The notes under the pieces: generated by a model
Told to the model about the DNA's origin: nothing
Seen by the model: only the letters and a program-made list of their open reading frames with translations
The model's database searches: none
Made by a program: the position numbers and the translations under genes
Assembly (NCBI GenBank): GCA_034430155.1
Contig: DAOUET010000067.1
Coordinates: 1 to 18,191 of the forward strand
Direction: 5' to 3'
Length of the DNA stretch: 18,191 nt
DNA from: DAOUET01 sp034430155
Lineage (GTDB): Bacteria; Chloroflexota; Anaerolineae; Anaerolineales; UBA4823
Shown here: positions 1 to 7,923 of the stretch, piece by piece
Numbering within the stretch: the stretch's first letter is position 1
Layout: every line of letters starts with the position of its first letter

Positions 1-185
1 CCTCGCACGGGTAACTTGCCAGCCGGGAAGGGGTGTTTGACACTGCGCACGGTGGCTTCAACGGCGGCTCGCAAGTTGCGGCCTTCTTTCTGTTGTTCCT
101 GACTGCGCCGGCGTCGTTCAGAAGTATGGGCTTCGGCTTGGGTGAAACGTAGGTGATGACGTACATCGCGTTTGCCGGGTTGGGC
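1..185 (-). pseudogene. Transposase C-terminal region, partial (window edge) and truncated
   Basis: Read on the minus strand with codons such as 153-155, this stretch is open to the left window edge. It encodes a basic segment with HHLRFTQAEAH and a run of arginines, then NLRAAVEATVRSVKHPF and PAGKLPVR. I recognise the last part from memory as typical of the C-terminal region of DDE-type transposases. I cannot name the IS family. Because it is on the minus strand, its N-terminal part should lie to the right, but there the sequence becomes the alpha-glucan phosphorylase relic on the other strand at about 185-200, so the transposase is truncated at its N-terminal side. Its C-terminal end is outside the window. 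The right boundary is approximate. It is probably inactive. Confidence 0.6.
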
Positions 186-909
186 TGGACACTGTCCGGC
201 CTGGCCGAAGTGGCACTGGACCTGCGCTGGTCCTGGAGCCATGCCTCAGATCCCCTCTGGGAGCGGATTGACCCCGACCTGTGGAACCTGACGAGTAACC
301 CCTGGCTCATCCTGGGATGCCTGGGAAGCAAACCAGCTCTACCGCCTCTTGGAAGGTGAAGTGATTCCCGCCTTCTACGACCGGGACCCTCACGGGATCC
401 CCAAGGCCTGGGTTGCCTGTATGCGACTGAGCATTTCTGAACTCACACCGAACTTCAGCGCCAACCGCATGGTGCGCGAATACGTAGAAAGCTTATATCT
501 GCCAGCAGCCGGTGCCTACCAGGAGCGCATAGTCGATGGTGCTCGCCAAGCGGTTCTGCTCTGCCAGTGGCGTGAGTCACTGCAGGCTCACTGGCAGCAC
601 CTGCGATTCGGGCAGGTCGAGGTGAAGGAAGGAAAAGGGCACTACACCTTCAAAGTAACGGTCTATCTGGGTGATCTCGATCCGGGAGCTATCCAGGTTC
701 AGCTTTATGCAGACTCGCTCAGCGGAGCGGGTGCGCAAGTTTATCCGATGATACAGGGGGAGCAAATCTCAGATCCGATGAGAGGCTTCAGCTACCGTGC
801 CCGCATCCCTGCCCAGCGTCCGGCCAGCGACTATACCGCCCGGGTGATCCCGGCTTTTAATGGCGCTCGGGTACCAATCGAGGCGAACTAAATCCTGTGG
901 CAACGCTGA
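186..909 (+). pseudogene. Alpha-glucan (glycogen) phosphorylase remnant with internal deletion, frameshift and early stop
   Basis: Two ends of a DUF3417-type alpha-glucan phosphorylase (glucan + phosphate to glucose-1-phosphate) are joined. The first part, in the frame of codon 186-188, reads LSGLAEVALDLRWSWSHASD followed by LWERIDPDLWNLTSNPWLIL, the family's N-terminal region minus its first residues and start codon. At about 313-318 the homology jumps, in a different frame, to WEANQLYRLLEGEVIPAFYD and on through SANRMVREYVESLYLPAA to the C-terminus. About 600 codons, including the PLP-binding and catalytic regions, are missing (estimate from recalled family length). A TAA at 889-891 interrupts the end: the next codons (892-906) still encode ILWQR, the family's usual last residues, before TGA at 907-909. 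The product cannot be an active phosphorylase. A transposase fragment lies directly upstream, suggesting IS-linked loss. An assembly error at the internal join is the main alternative. Confidence 0.8.
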
Positions 910-1142
910 ACAGAGCCTTCTGACAGTCCAACTGGGCAGCCCGCCAGCAGCTATAAGCTCCGCTGGGTTTGTACAGCTCGCCACATTTTGTTATGGTTCA
1001 GCCGTAGGGGCATAGGTCAACCGGGAGCTGATGTTACTTTACCCGCTCCAGGTAATCTTGGGGGTACACGCTAGCCAGCTGTTCGTCGCGGGCGGGTTGG
1101 GGTATTTGCAAATCCTCGGGATATACCAGGCCAGCTTACAGC
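910..1142. other. Intergenic stretch with a short start-less open frame on the minus strand
   Basis: No gene with a start is visible here. On the minus strand, codons from 1135 down to a TAA at 1034-1036 read GLVYPEDLQIPQPARDEQLA and then SVYPQDYLERVK. This looks like the tail of a protein, but an in-frame TAA at 1136-1138 closes it upstream and there is no start codon. It may be a relic. I see no hairpin followed by a T-run that would terminate the nitroreductase transcript. Confidence 0.3.
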
Positions 1143-1655
1143 TTACCATTTATCCCAATGCACCACCTCATCCAGCGACCTGCGTCCCTGGCCTTGTGGC
1201 GGACGCTTGACCGCCATCTGGTCGAGCGGATAGCCAAAGGAGAGTGCGATGTGCAGCTCGAGGCCCTCGGGGAAGCCGAGCAGTTCCCGGGCTTTTTCTG
1301 GTTCGTAAATGGTAGCCAGGCAGGAGCCAATGCCCAATTCCAGGGCGGCCAGTTGCATGTAAGCGGCAGCCTGGCCGGCGTCGAACATGATGCTGAAACG
1401 CTCTTCGGGGGGTGGGGTGATGATGGCAATCCCAAGAGCGGCGCCAAATAGATGCCCGGCGAAATTCCCCAATTTGGACAGCTCTCCCAAGGTACTTTTT
1501 TCTCGAATGGCGATGAAGTGCCAGGGCTGGCTGTTCTTCGATGATTGTGACCGGCGCCCAGCGTTCAAGATCGCCTGGATATCTTCGTCCGCCAGGGGCT
1601 GGGCTTTATACTGGCGAACGGCATGCTTGCTTTGAATTGCGTGATTTACATTCAT
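1143..1655 (-). CDS. Nitroreductase family protein (FMN-dependent)
   Basis: The product is about 170 aa and belongs to the small nitroreductase family: FMN enzymes that use NAD(P)H to reduce nitroaromatics, quinones or other acceptors. Visible marks are an N-terminal segment ending KHAVRQYKAQPLADEDIQAI, the FMN-contacting region SQSSKNSQPWHFIAI, and a C-terminal LGIGSCLATIYEPEKARELL followed by ALSFGYP. The length fits the short single-domain members. The start chosen is ATG at 1653-1655, which overlaps the upstream TGA stop as ATGA and suggests translational coupling. A second in-frame ATG at 1662-1664 is possible. It is the last gene of a minus-strand run after the acyl-CoA synthetase and the DRTGG protein. 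The substrate cannot be told from the sequence. Confidence 0.88.
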   Translation of the reverse strand: MNVNHAIQSKHAVRQYKAQPLADEDIQAILNAGRRSQSSKNSQPWHFIAIREKSTLGELSKLGNFAGHLFGAALGIAIITPPPEERFSIMFDAGQAAAYMQLAALELGIGSCLATIYEPEKARELLGFPEGLELHIALSFGYPLDQMAVKRPPQGQGRRSLDEVVHWDKW

Positions 1656-2734
1656 AGTTTCCATGTCTTCAGTTCTAGGAGCTCGTAAAGACGAGCCATA
1701 TCGACGTGTTCAGCTAATAACTCCTGGAATTGGGCGAGCTTGGTGGGTTGACCCAGGCGAGTTTTCCCAAAGATGCTTTCAATGGCCTCCACCGTTTCCA
1801 TGGTGTTGGTGGGCACCAATAATATGGGTACGCTGACCGCATCGGCTTGTTTAACGATCAGAGGGCTGGGACGCAGGTTGCCAGTCAGTATCAGGCAGGT
1901 GGTTGAGGTCTCCAGGGCCGCCAACTGGATATCGGTGCGGTCACCGCCGGTGATGACGGCTTTGTTGATCTGTTTTCGAAAGCGGTGCAAGGCAGCTTCA
2001 ACAGTCATGGCGCCTACTGTTAGGGTTTCGACCAGGGCTTCCGGGCTGGCCTCCTTTGTGAGTATTTTGGCGCCGAGAGCCTCAATCAACTCAGCCACTG
2101 TTAGCGCGGCCAGGCGAGGCACCTCGGGCAGGAAACCAAAAACGACCACGCCGCGTTTCTCGAGGTGAGGGATGGCCAGATCCCTGAGATAATCCGACGC
2201 TTCAGTTGGTACGCGATTGATGATCACACCGTTTAACAAATCGCCCAGGCGTTGTTTGGCGGTGAGGACGTCATCCAAGACCCCCACGTTGGAGCGGTAT
2301 TTGACGATCACCAGCACATTGCTGCTCAAAGCCCGGGCGACCGCGGGAGTGGGCAAATCAACCACATAACCTTCTCGAAGGCTGCCGCCACCCTCAAGCA
2401 ACAGGATGTCCCGACCAAGGCTGACTGACTGGTAAGCTGCCCGGACCTTATCCATCAGATCCTCGCCAGATTTCCCACGCAAAATATCTTCTAAGAACTC
2501 TGGTGTGATGACCACCGGCGAAAGCTGCCAGGCAGGCTCTGGCAGGCCCAGGGTTTCTTTAACAAAGGCGGCGTCTTCGTCCACGATTTTGCCAGCGGAT
2601 CGCCAGGGTTGTAGGCTGAGCGGTTTCAAGTAGCCTACCTTGTAGCCATCCGCCTGGAAGCTTTTTCCCAAGGCCAGACAGGCAGCTGTTTTGCCTGAAA
2701 AACTATCGATTGAGGTGACATACAATGATTTCAT
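1652..2734 (-). CDS. BioD-like/DRTGG domain protein (phosphotransacetylase N-terminal-like, COG0857 type)
   Basis: This 360-aa protein has a P-loop NTPase domain of the dethiobiotin-synthetase type. MKSLYVTSIDSFSGKTAACL carries the GKT near residue 15, and ILLLEGGGSLREG follows around residue 115. The second half is a DRTGG domain, with VITGGDRTDIQLAALET near residue 265. The same two domains form the N-terminal part of long phosphate acetyltransferases, but the catalytic acetyltransferase domain is absent, so it should not make acetyl phosphate. A regulatory or nucleotide-sensing role is inferred. Start: ATG at 2732-2734 is preceded by GGGAGA about 8 nt upstream and begins at the conserved P-loop strand; the open frame extends further without a better signal. 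It lies 66 nt downstream of the ADP-forming acyl-CoA synthetase, which supports a link to acyl-CoA/ATP metabolism, and its stop overlaps the nitroreductase start. Confidence 0.85.
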   Translation of the reverse strand: MKSLYVTSIDSFSGKTAACLALGKSFQADGYKVGYLKPLSLQPWRSAGKIVDEDAAFVKETLGLPEPAWQLSPVVITPEFLEDILRGKSGEDLMDKVRAAYQSVSLGRDILLLEGGGSLREGYVVDLPTPAVARALSSNVLVIVKYRSNVGVLDDVLTAKQRLGDLLNGVIINRVPTEASDYLRDLAIPHLEKRGVVVFGFLPEVPRLAALTVAELIEALGAKILTKEASPEALVETLTVGAMTVEAALHRFRKQINKAVITGGDRTDIQLAALETSTTCLILTGNLRPSPLIVKQADAVSVPILLVPTNTMETVEAIESIFGKTRLGQPTKLAQFQELLAEHVDMARLYELLELKTWKL

Positions 2735-2800
2735 GACCGATCTCCCATTGCTTATGCTTGCTGCTTGAAAATTGGCCTCTCCGATGATCATGATAACGCT

Positions 2801-4915
2801 TCAGCGCCTGGGCTCCTTGCTCAGCACCAGGCGCATATCGATGGCAATCGCGCCCCCCTGGCGGGGAAACACGACCAGCGGGTTGATGTCAAGTTCGACG
2901 ATCTCGGGGAAATCCTGGACCAGTTGGCCGATGCGGAGCAGCACCGCAACGATGGCTTCCTTATCCACAGCCGGTTGCCCACGCACACCCTCCAGGAGGG
3001 CGTTAGCCCGGATCTCGCTCAACATGGCAGCTGCTTCCTGAACCGAAAAAGGGGCAACCCGGAAGGTCACATCTTTGAGCGTTTCGACATAAATCCCACC
3101 CAAACCGAAGGTTACCAGCGGCCCGAACTGTGGATCACGGTTCATGCCCACCAGCACCTCCAATCCTTCAGGGGGGATCATCTCCTGGACCAGACAACCC
3201 CAGATGTGGGCTTCGGGGACATAGCGCTGAGCCCGGTAAACCATCAGTTCGAAGGCATCGCACACCTGCTCCTGGTTCTCTAAGCCAACTTTGACGCCGC
3301 CGACATCTGTTTTGTGGAGGATATCGGGTGAAGCGATTTTCAACACCACTGGATAACCAATTTGCCGGGCAATTTCGATGGCCTGATCGGGTGTTTCTGC
3401 GATCTCCGATCGAGGGATGCGTAACCCATAGGCCTGGAGTATCTTGCGAGCTTCAAAGTCTCCGATGGTGACGCGCCCCGCAGCCCGAACCTGGTCGAGC
3501 ACCTGGCGGGTGGCCTCCAGATCGACCTCGAAGTGGGCGTAGTCCGGTTTGGGTCGGGCGCGGATTTGGCGATAATTCGCCATGGCTTTGAAAGCTAAGG
3601 CTGCTCGTTCCGGGAAGGGGTAATTGGGAACGCCTGACTTTTGGAGTAGATTGATGCCTTTTTGGACTTTCGCTTCACCCATAAAACAGGACAGGATTGG
3701 TTTGTCGCTGGTTCCTGCCAGGTTACTGACCGCCTGAGCTGTCTCTTCTATCTCGGTCATAGCTTGGGGGGTCAGCAGCACCAGCAAGCCGTCTACATCA
3801 GGGTCGCCTGCCACGGCCTCCAACGCAAAGCGATAACGATCGGAGAGAGCATCCCCAAGCACATCTACTGGGTTGGCGGCGCTGGCGGCGTCCGGTAAAT
3901 ACTGCTCGAGCGCCTGAATGGTCTCGTTTTTGAAGCGCGCCAGGGATAATCCGGCGCGTTCCAGGGCGTCGGTTGCCAGGATGCCCGGTCCACCTGCGTT
4001 GGTGACGATGGCAATGTGGTCTCCTTTCAAAGCGGGCTGGTATCCCAGGGCGCGGGCCATGTCGAAGAGCGATTCCATCGATTCGGCTCTCAACACGCCA
4101 GCTTGCAGGAAGGCTGCCTGGTAGGCCTGTTCGGAGCCTGCCAGCGAGCCGGTATGCGAGGAAACCGCCCGCGAACCAGCCTGGGTCACCCCGGACTTGA
4201 TGGCGACGACCGGCTTGCTGGCGGAGACCTGGCGAGCTACCTGGATAAATTTCTGCCCGTTAGGCATACCCTCAGTGTATATCAAGATCACGCTGGTGTT
4301 CTTATCTTCGCTCCAGGCCAGCAGAAGGTCGACCTCATCGACATCGGCTTTGTTGCCTAAACTGGCAAATTTTGAAAGGCCCAACCGTCCAGCCAAAGCG
4401 ATGTCCAGGACAGCAGTCCCTAAGGCCCCTGATTGGGACATGAACGCCATCGGCCCGCTGGGGGGAGTACCAGCCGCAAAAGAAGCATTTAGCGGGGTAA
4501 ATGTGTCAATCACACCTAGGCAATTGGGACCGATCAAGCGGATGTGGTATTGCTTGGCGATGGCGATGATCTCGTGTTCGCGCTCCAGACCTTCCATACC
4601 CGCTTCGCGGAAGCCAGCACTGATAACGATAGCCGCAGGGACACCTTTCTGACCGCAGGTCGTGAGCGCTTCAGGAACATGAGCATAAGGGATCACGATG
4701 ACGGCCAGATCGATCGGAGCGGGAACCTCCAAAACGGACGGGAAGGTTGGTAAACCCAATATCTCGCTGGCTTTGAGGTTGATGGGATAAACTCCTCCCC
4801 TTTTCACGAAGCCACAATCGATCAGGTTTTTTAGGACGGCATGCCCAAGTTTGTCAGGGTCGTTGGAGGCCCCGATCACAGCGACAGAATCCGGTTCAAA
4901 AAACGATTTTAACAT
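2801..4915 (-). CDS. Acetate/acyl-CoA ligase (ADP-forming), fused alpha and beta subunits
   Basis: The 704-aa protein interconverts acyl-CoA + ADP + phosphate and acid + CoA + ATP, giving substrate-level ATP from acetyl-CoA or branched acyl-CoA. Domains in order are: a CoA-binding Rossmann domain (VAVIGAS at residues 12-17), a succinyl-CoA-ligase-like flavodoxin domain with MSQSGALGTAV near 160, the phosphohistidine motif SHTGSLAG with His254, and a C-terminal ATP-grasp domain (about 480-700) with the second conserved His in ILHKTDVGGVKVGL. All key residues I know are present. Length fits the fused alpha-beta form. Start: ATG at 4913-4915 is preceded by GGGGAGAG; an upstream GTG at 4928-4930 has no such site. 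A minus-strand TTGACT lies in the 115-nt gap to the lipoprotein gene, but I see no good -10. Substrate range is unknown. It heads a probable three-gene unit with the DRTGG and nitroreductase genes. Confidence 0.92.
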   Translation of the reverse strand: MLKSFFEPDSVAVIGASNDPDKLGHAVLKNLIDCGFVKRGGVYPINLKASEILGLPTFPSVLEVPAPIDLAVIVIPYAHVPEALTTCGQKGVPAAIVISAGFREAGMEGLEREHEIIAIAKQYHIRLIGPNCLGVIDTFTPLNASFAAGTPPSGPMAFMSQSGALGTAVLDIALAGRLGLSKFASLGNKADVDEVDLLLAWSEDKNTSVILIYTEGMPNGQKFIQVARQVSASKPVVAIKSGVTQAGSRAVSSHTGSLAGSEQAYQAAFLQAGVLRAESMESLFDMARALGYQPALKGDHIAIVTNAGGPGILATDALERAGLSLARFKNETIQALEQYLPDAASAANPVDVLGDALSDRYRFALEAVAGDPDVDGLLVLLTPQAMTEIEETAQAVSNLAGTSDKPILSCFMGEAKVQKGINLLQKSGVPNYPFPERAALAFKAMANYRQIRARPKPDYAHFEVDLEATRQVLDQVRAAGRVTIGDFEARKILQAYGLRIPRSEIAETPDQAIEIARQIGYPVVLKIASPDILHKTDVGGVKVGLENQEQVCDAFELMVYRAQRYVPEAHIWGCLVQEMIPPEGLEVLVGMNRDPQFGPLVTFGLGGIYVETLKDVTFRVAPFSVQEAAAMLSEIRANALLEGVRGQPAVDKEAIVAVLLRIGQLVQDFPEIVELDINPLVVFPRQGGAIAIDMRLVLSKEPRR

Positions 4916-5030
4916 CAAATCTCTCCCCACAAGTCCTGCCGGAAGTCAATGGTTCTTGATTTTGTGGCCGTCATTTTCAGTTTACTGGAGAAGACAAGTC
5001 AATAATGGATAGCTCCCTGCTCAGGGGTCT

Positions 5031-5651
5031 TTATTGGCTCAAAATTAATATCATAACGAAGGTAGCTTGGTCGATTGGGTTGACTGCCAGGGTGACGGTC
5101 GCGGTTCGCCCTGATTTTTCGAATTTCAAGACGGCGGCGTTGTCGGACTCCCTGGTGCCTTCAGAAACTGCGCTCCAACCGTTTTGGGGCATCTGGGTCT
5201 TATAAAAATCAAGAACGGATTGGAAATCATTATCTGTGAGATAGGAAACCAAATCCTTAGATCCGAAGAACTCGCGAGCTTGCTGCTGGTCCATTACTGG
5301 GATGTCAGCTGGGGTTTCACCCATGGAAAAACCATCGGTAGCAAAAGCCTGAGCGGTTTCAAGGAAACCGCCTTGTTCGGCCTCGGTGACCAGGGCTTCG
5401 ACGGTGCCCGCCACGCTACCACCTGCTTGGGTTGTAAAAGCCTGGGCAGTTTTCAGGACGCCGCTCTGCTCTGCGGCGGTGGCCAGGCCTTGAGCCTGGG
5501 TGGCGAGGGCCTGCGCCTGGGTGACAATTGACTGGGCGGTATCCTTTGCGCCACCGATATCCTGGTTTAAACCGGTAATGAAATTGCAGGCCAAGCTAGC
5601 CGCTATCAACACGAAAATGATCCAGATAAACTGATATTTTTTGTTTTGCAT
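5031..5651 (-). CDS. Ala/Gln-rich exported lipoprotein with an internal repeat, function unknown
   Basis: This 206-aa protein starts with a basic end (MQNKKYQ), a hydrophobic run (FIWIIFVLIAA) and SLAC, giving a likely signal-peptidase II site with Cys22 as the lipidated residue. The -3 position is Ser, not the usual Leu, so the lipobox is a variant. Residues 30-106 are rich in Ala, Gln and Thr and probably helical. LATAAEQSGVLKTAQAFTTQ (56-75) is repeated 31 residues later as LVTEAEQGGFLETAQAFATD, 13 of 20 identical. The last 90 residues form a mixed alpha/beta domain (REFFGSKDLVSYLT, FYKTQMPQNGWSAVSEGTRE) resembling small domains found in other bacterial lipoproteins. I do not recognise a named family. 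The ATG at 5649-5651 follows GGAG at 6 nt spacing. It lies 100 nt after the LLM gene. Confidence 0.75.
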   Translation of the reverse strand: MQNKKYQFIWIIFVLIAASLACNFITGLNQDIGGAKDTAQSIVTQAQALATQAQGLATAAEQSGVLKTAQAFTTQAGGSVAGTVEALVTEAEQGGFLETAQAFATDGFSMGETPADIPVMDQQQAREFFGSKDLVSYLTDNDFQSVLDFYKTQMPQNGWSAVSEGTRESDNAAVLKFEKSGRTATVTLAVNPIDQATFVMILILSQ

Positions 5652-5751
5652 GGGTGTCTCCACTAATAGGGTATTGTGACGGTTTTTACCTTCTCGAAAT
5701 CCAATCGGGCGATGCTCATTCTCACTGAAAATCAGTTGGGGATGGGGACCT

Positions 5752-6690
5752 TCAGGTTTTAAGTTGAGGCAAGACGTTCTGAGCCATGGCTTCCAGGCCG
5801 TCCAAATCATCCAGGTCAATCCACTGCAGCATCACCCGCTGAGCCCCGGCTTGCCCGAAGACCCCGATCTGGTCAACGATTTGAGCGGAAGTGCCTACCA
5901 TCAGCCCGCGCTGGCGTAATTCCTCGGGTGTGCGTTTGCCGCCCGTGCGGGTTTTGACCTTCTCTTTGACCTGGGCATCATCCTTCCCGAAGACACAGCC
6001 AGTCATTAGCGAGCGGCGCAGGTCAGATGGTAACCTGTTTTGCTTTGACAGTAGTTCATCCATCAGCTGGTTGAGGTCCTTATAGCGTTGGGGGGTGATG
6101 AAGTTGCTGTTCCATTCCCTGGCAAAACGGGCAGCCAGAGGCAGGGTGCGCTTGGGACCGTTTCCGCCCACCAGTATAACAGGACCGGAAGGGCGCTGGG
6201 GGCGCGGCAGTAATACAGCTTGATCCAAGTGGAAGTATTTCCCCTGGAAATCTACCGGCGCCTCGCCTTGCAATAAGTCCGTAATTACTTGTAAGCCTTC
6301 TTCGAAGCGCTTGAATCGTTCGGGCACGCTGAGCAAATCCCAACCGAACATGGCGTGTTCCCGCTCCTGCCAGCCGGCTCCAACCCCCAGGGTCAGACGA
6401 CCGCCAGAAAGATCATCGACCGCGGCAGCCATGCGGGCGAGCATGGTCGGATGGCGGAATGAAACCGGTGAAACCAAAGGACCGAATTCGAGGCTTTGGG
6501 TATGGCTGGCCAGCCAGGTGAGTGAAACCCAGAGCTCTAATGAATCTAAATCAGGCGGATTGGCGTTGGTGTAATGATCCGAGCGATAAAGACCGACAAA
6601 GCCCAGATCTTCTACTGACCGGGCCATACGTTTCCAGCGCGACCAATTCAGACCGTTCTGCCCTTCTATCATAATAGCGACTTCAACCAT
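5752..6690 (-). CDS. LLM class (luciferase-like) flavin-dependent oxidoreductase, probably F420-type
   Basis: The 312-aa protein is a bacterial-luciferase-like TIM-barrel enzyme. The N-terminal strand VEVAIMIEGQNGLNW, the segment DLGFVGLYRSDHY, the barrel core LEFGPLVSPVSFRHPTMLAR and the family signature DDLSGGRLTLGVGAGWQERE are clear. PVILVGGNGPKRTLPLAARF is the later cofactor-pocket loop. Many relatives use coenzyme F420 and others FMN; the sequence alone does not decide it and the substrate is unknown. Length fits the family. The ATG at 6688-6690 has AGGAG about 7-8 nt upstream. The gene starts 27 nt after the fructose-bisphosphatase stop, so the two are likely co-transcribed, although no metabolic link is obvious. 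Confidence 0.88.
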   Translation of the reverse strand: MVEVAIMIEGQNGLNWSRWKRMARSVEDLGFVGLYRSDHYTNANPPDLDSLELWVSLTWLASHTQSLEFGPLVSPVSFRHPTMLARMAAAVDDLSGGRLTLGVGAGWQEREHAMFGWDLLSVPERFKRFEEGLQVITDLLQGEAPVDFQGKYFHLDQAVLLPRPQRPSGPVILVGGNGPKRTLPLAARFAREWNSNFITPQRYKDLNQLMDELLSKQNRLPSDLRRSLMTGCVFGKDDAQVKEKVKTRTGGKRTPEELRQRGLMVGTSAQIVDQIGVFGQAGAQRVMLQWIDLDDLDGLEAMAQNVLPQLKT

Positions 6691-6717
6691 TACATTTCTC
6701 CTAGGTGATTTCGAAAA

Positions 6718-7758
6718 TTACTCTCTTACCAGATCGTATTGGCGGATGAACTCTTCGGCCTTCTCGACCAGTGGGCGGTTTCCAATGAAGAGCGGCGTGC
6801 GCTGGTGGAGCGAGGTCGGCTGGATCTCAAGGATGCTCTGCATCCCGTTAGATCCGTAGCCACCAGCCTGTTCGGCGATGAAAGCAAGCGGGCCGGCCTC
6901 GTATAACAGGCGCATTTTCCCCTGCGTGTAGCGAGGGTCTTTTGTGTCGGCGGGGTAGTAGAAAATACCCCCAGCCAGCAAATTACGGTGGAAATCTGCC
7001 ACCATCGAGCCGATATAGCGCAATGGGAGCCCTTTTGTCAGACTATCACGCCCTTGCAGGAAATGCGTAAAGCGCCTCACCCCCTCGCTCCAGTAATATT
7101 CATAGCCCTGGTTGACACTGTAGTATTTGGCTTGTTGAGGGGTGTGAATATTGGAATGAGTCAGCAAGAATTCGCCCACGCTAGGATCCAAAGTGAAGCC
7201 GTGAACACCCATGCCGGAGGTGTATACCAACATAGTGCTGGCACCGTAAATCAAGTAGCCAGCCACCACCAAATCACGGGCTTTCTGCAAGCAATCATCC
7301 AAAGTCCCGGGGCCGCTCATGCTCTTGCGGCGGTAAACCGCAAAAATCGTGCCGATGCTAACGTTATAGTCGATGTTGGAAGAGCCATCCAGAGGGTCGT
7401 AGACCAGTACATATTTTCCCGGAGAATATTCTTCGGGAATGTTCATAATGCCTTCCTGCTCCTCGGAAGCCATTACCGCCAGCCGTCCAGTGTGGTCGTT
7501 CAGGCGATAGACCATGCGATCTGCCAGGACATCTAGCTTCATGACCTGCTCTCCCTGGACATTCGTGTTTCCGGTACGCCCCAATATTTCTGCCAGACCT
7601 CCCCGGGTGGTTTGACTAGCGATTACTTTGCCGACTAAGGCCAGATCATAAAGTATGCTGGTAAGTACGCCAGTAGCTTCGGGGTGGCTTTGCTGTTCTG
7701 ATAATATGTGGCGCTCGATGGTGATAATTTTTTCATGATCAGGGGGTTGTGAAAACAC
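6718..7758 (-). CDS. fbp: Fructose-1,6-bisphosphatase, class I
   Basis: The 346-aa protein hydrolyses fructose-1,6-bisphosphate to fructose-6-phosphate in gluconeogenesis. Class I marks are GRTGNTNVQGEQVMKLDVLA, the acidic metal site ASEEQEG (Glu99/Glu100), and the signature YDPLDGSSNIDYNVSIGTIF beginning at Tyr120 with Asp121 and Asp124. The substrate-binding region YIGSMVADFHRNL and the C-terminal KMRLLYEAGPLAFIAEQAGG are also present, so the enzyme looks complete. The start is GTG at 7756-7758 with AGGA about 9 nt upstream, and no other start fits the family N-terminus better. It is the first gene of the minus-strand block; the region upstream holds two small inverted repeats and then the C-terminal relic of a nuclease gene. 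Confidence 0.95.
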   Translation of the reverse strand: MFSQPPDHEKIITIERHILSEQQSHPEATGVLTSILYDLALVGKVIASQTTRGGLAEILGRTGNTNVQGEQVMKLDVLADRMVYRLNDHTGRLAVMASEEQEGIMNIPEEYSPGKYVLVYDPLDGSSNIDYNVSIGTIFAVYRRKSMSGPGTLDDCLQKARDLVVAGYLIYGASTMLVYTSGMGVHGFTLDPSVGEFLLTHSNIHTPQQAKYYSVNQGYEYYWSEGVRRFTHFLQGRDSLTKGLPLRYIGSMVADFHRNLLAGGIFYYPADTKDPRYTQGKMRLLYEAGPLAFIAEQAGGYGSNGMQSILEIQPTSLHQRTPLFIGNRPLVEKAEEFIRQYDLVRE

Positions 7759-7807
7759 GGTTTTGATCCTTTCGAAGAGTGTTCTAAATGGCCATCCCTA
7801 AAGTTAA

Positions 7808-7863
7808 ATCTCTCCGACGAGAGACCAAGGAAGCATATTGACGATCAAGGTGGTTATACCTTG
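7808..7863. promoter_or_regulatory. Two short inverted repeats upstream of fbp
   Basis: TCTCTC-CGAC-GAGAGA at 7808-7823 and CAAGGT-GGTTAT-ACCTTG at 7846-7863 are perfect 6-bp inverted repeats with 4- and 6-nt centres, 50-105 nt upstream of the fbp start. Further upstream, minus-strand TATAAT lies in ATTATA-containing sequence near 7881, but I find no convincing -35 at the right distance. They could be leader hairpins or operator sites. The support is only the symmetry, so function is a guess. Confidence 0.3.
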
Positions 7864-7923
7864 CCTGCTCGACCTTCATTATACTTTATCCCTTCTTGGA
7901 GATCGGGTAAATTATGGTAAAGA

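Noticed and set aside
2765..3283. 172-codon plus-strand open frame
   Set aside because: It is antisense to the conserved ATP-grasp domain of the acyl-CoA synthetase and has the usual look of a shadow frame.
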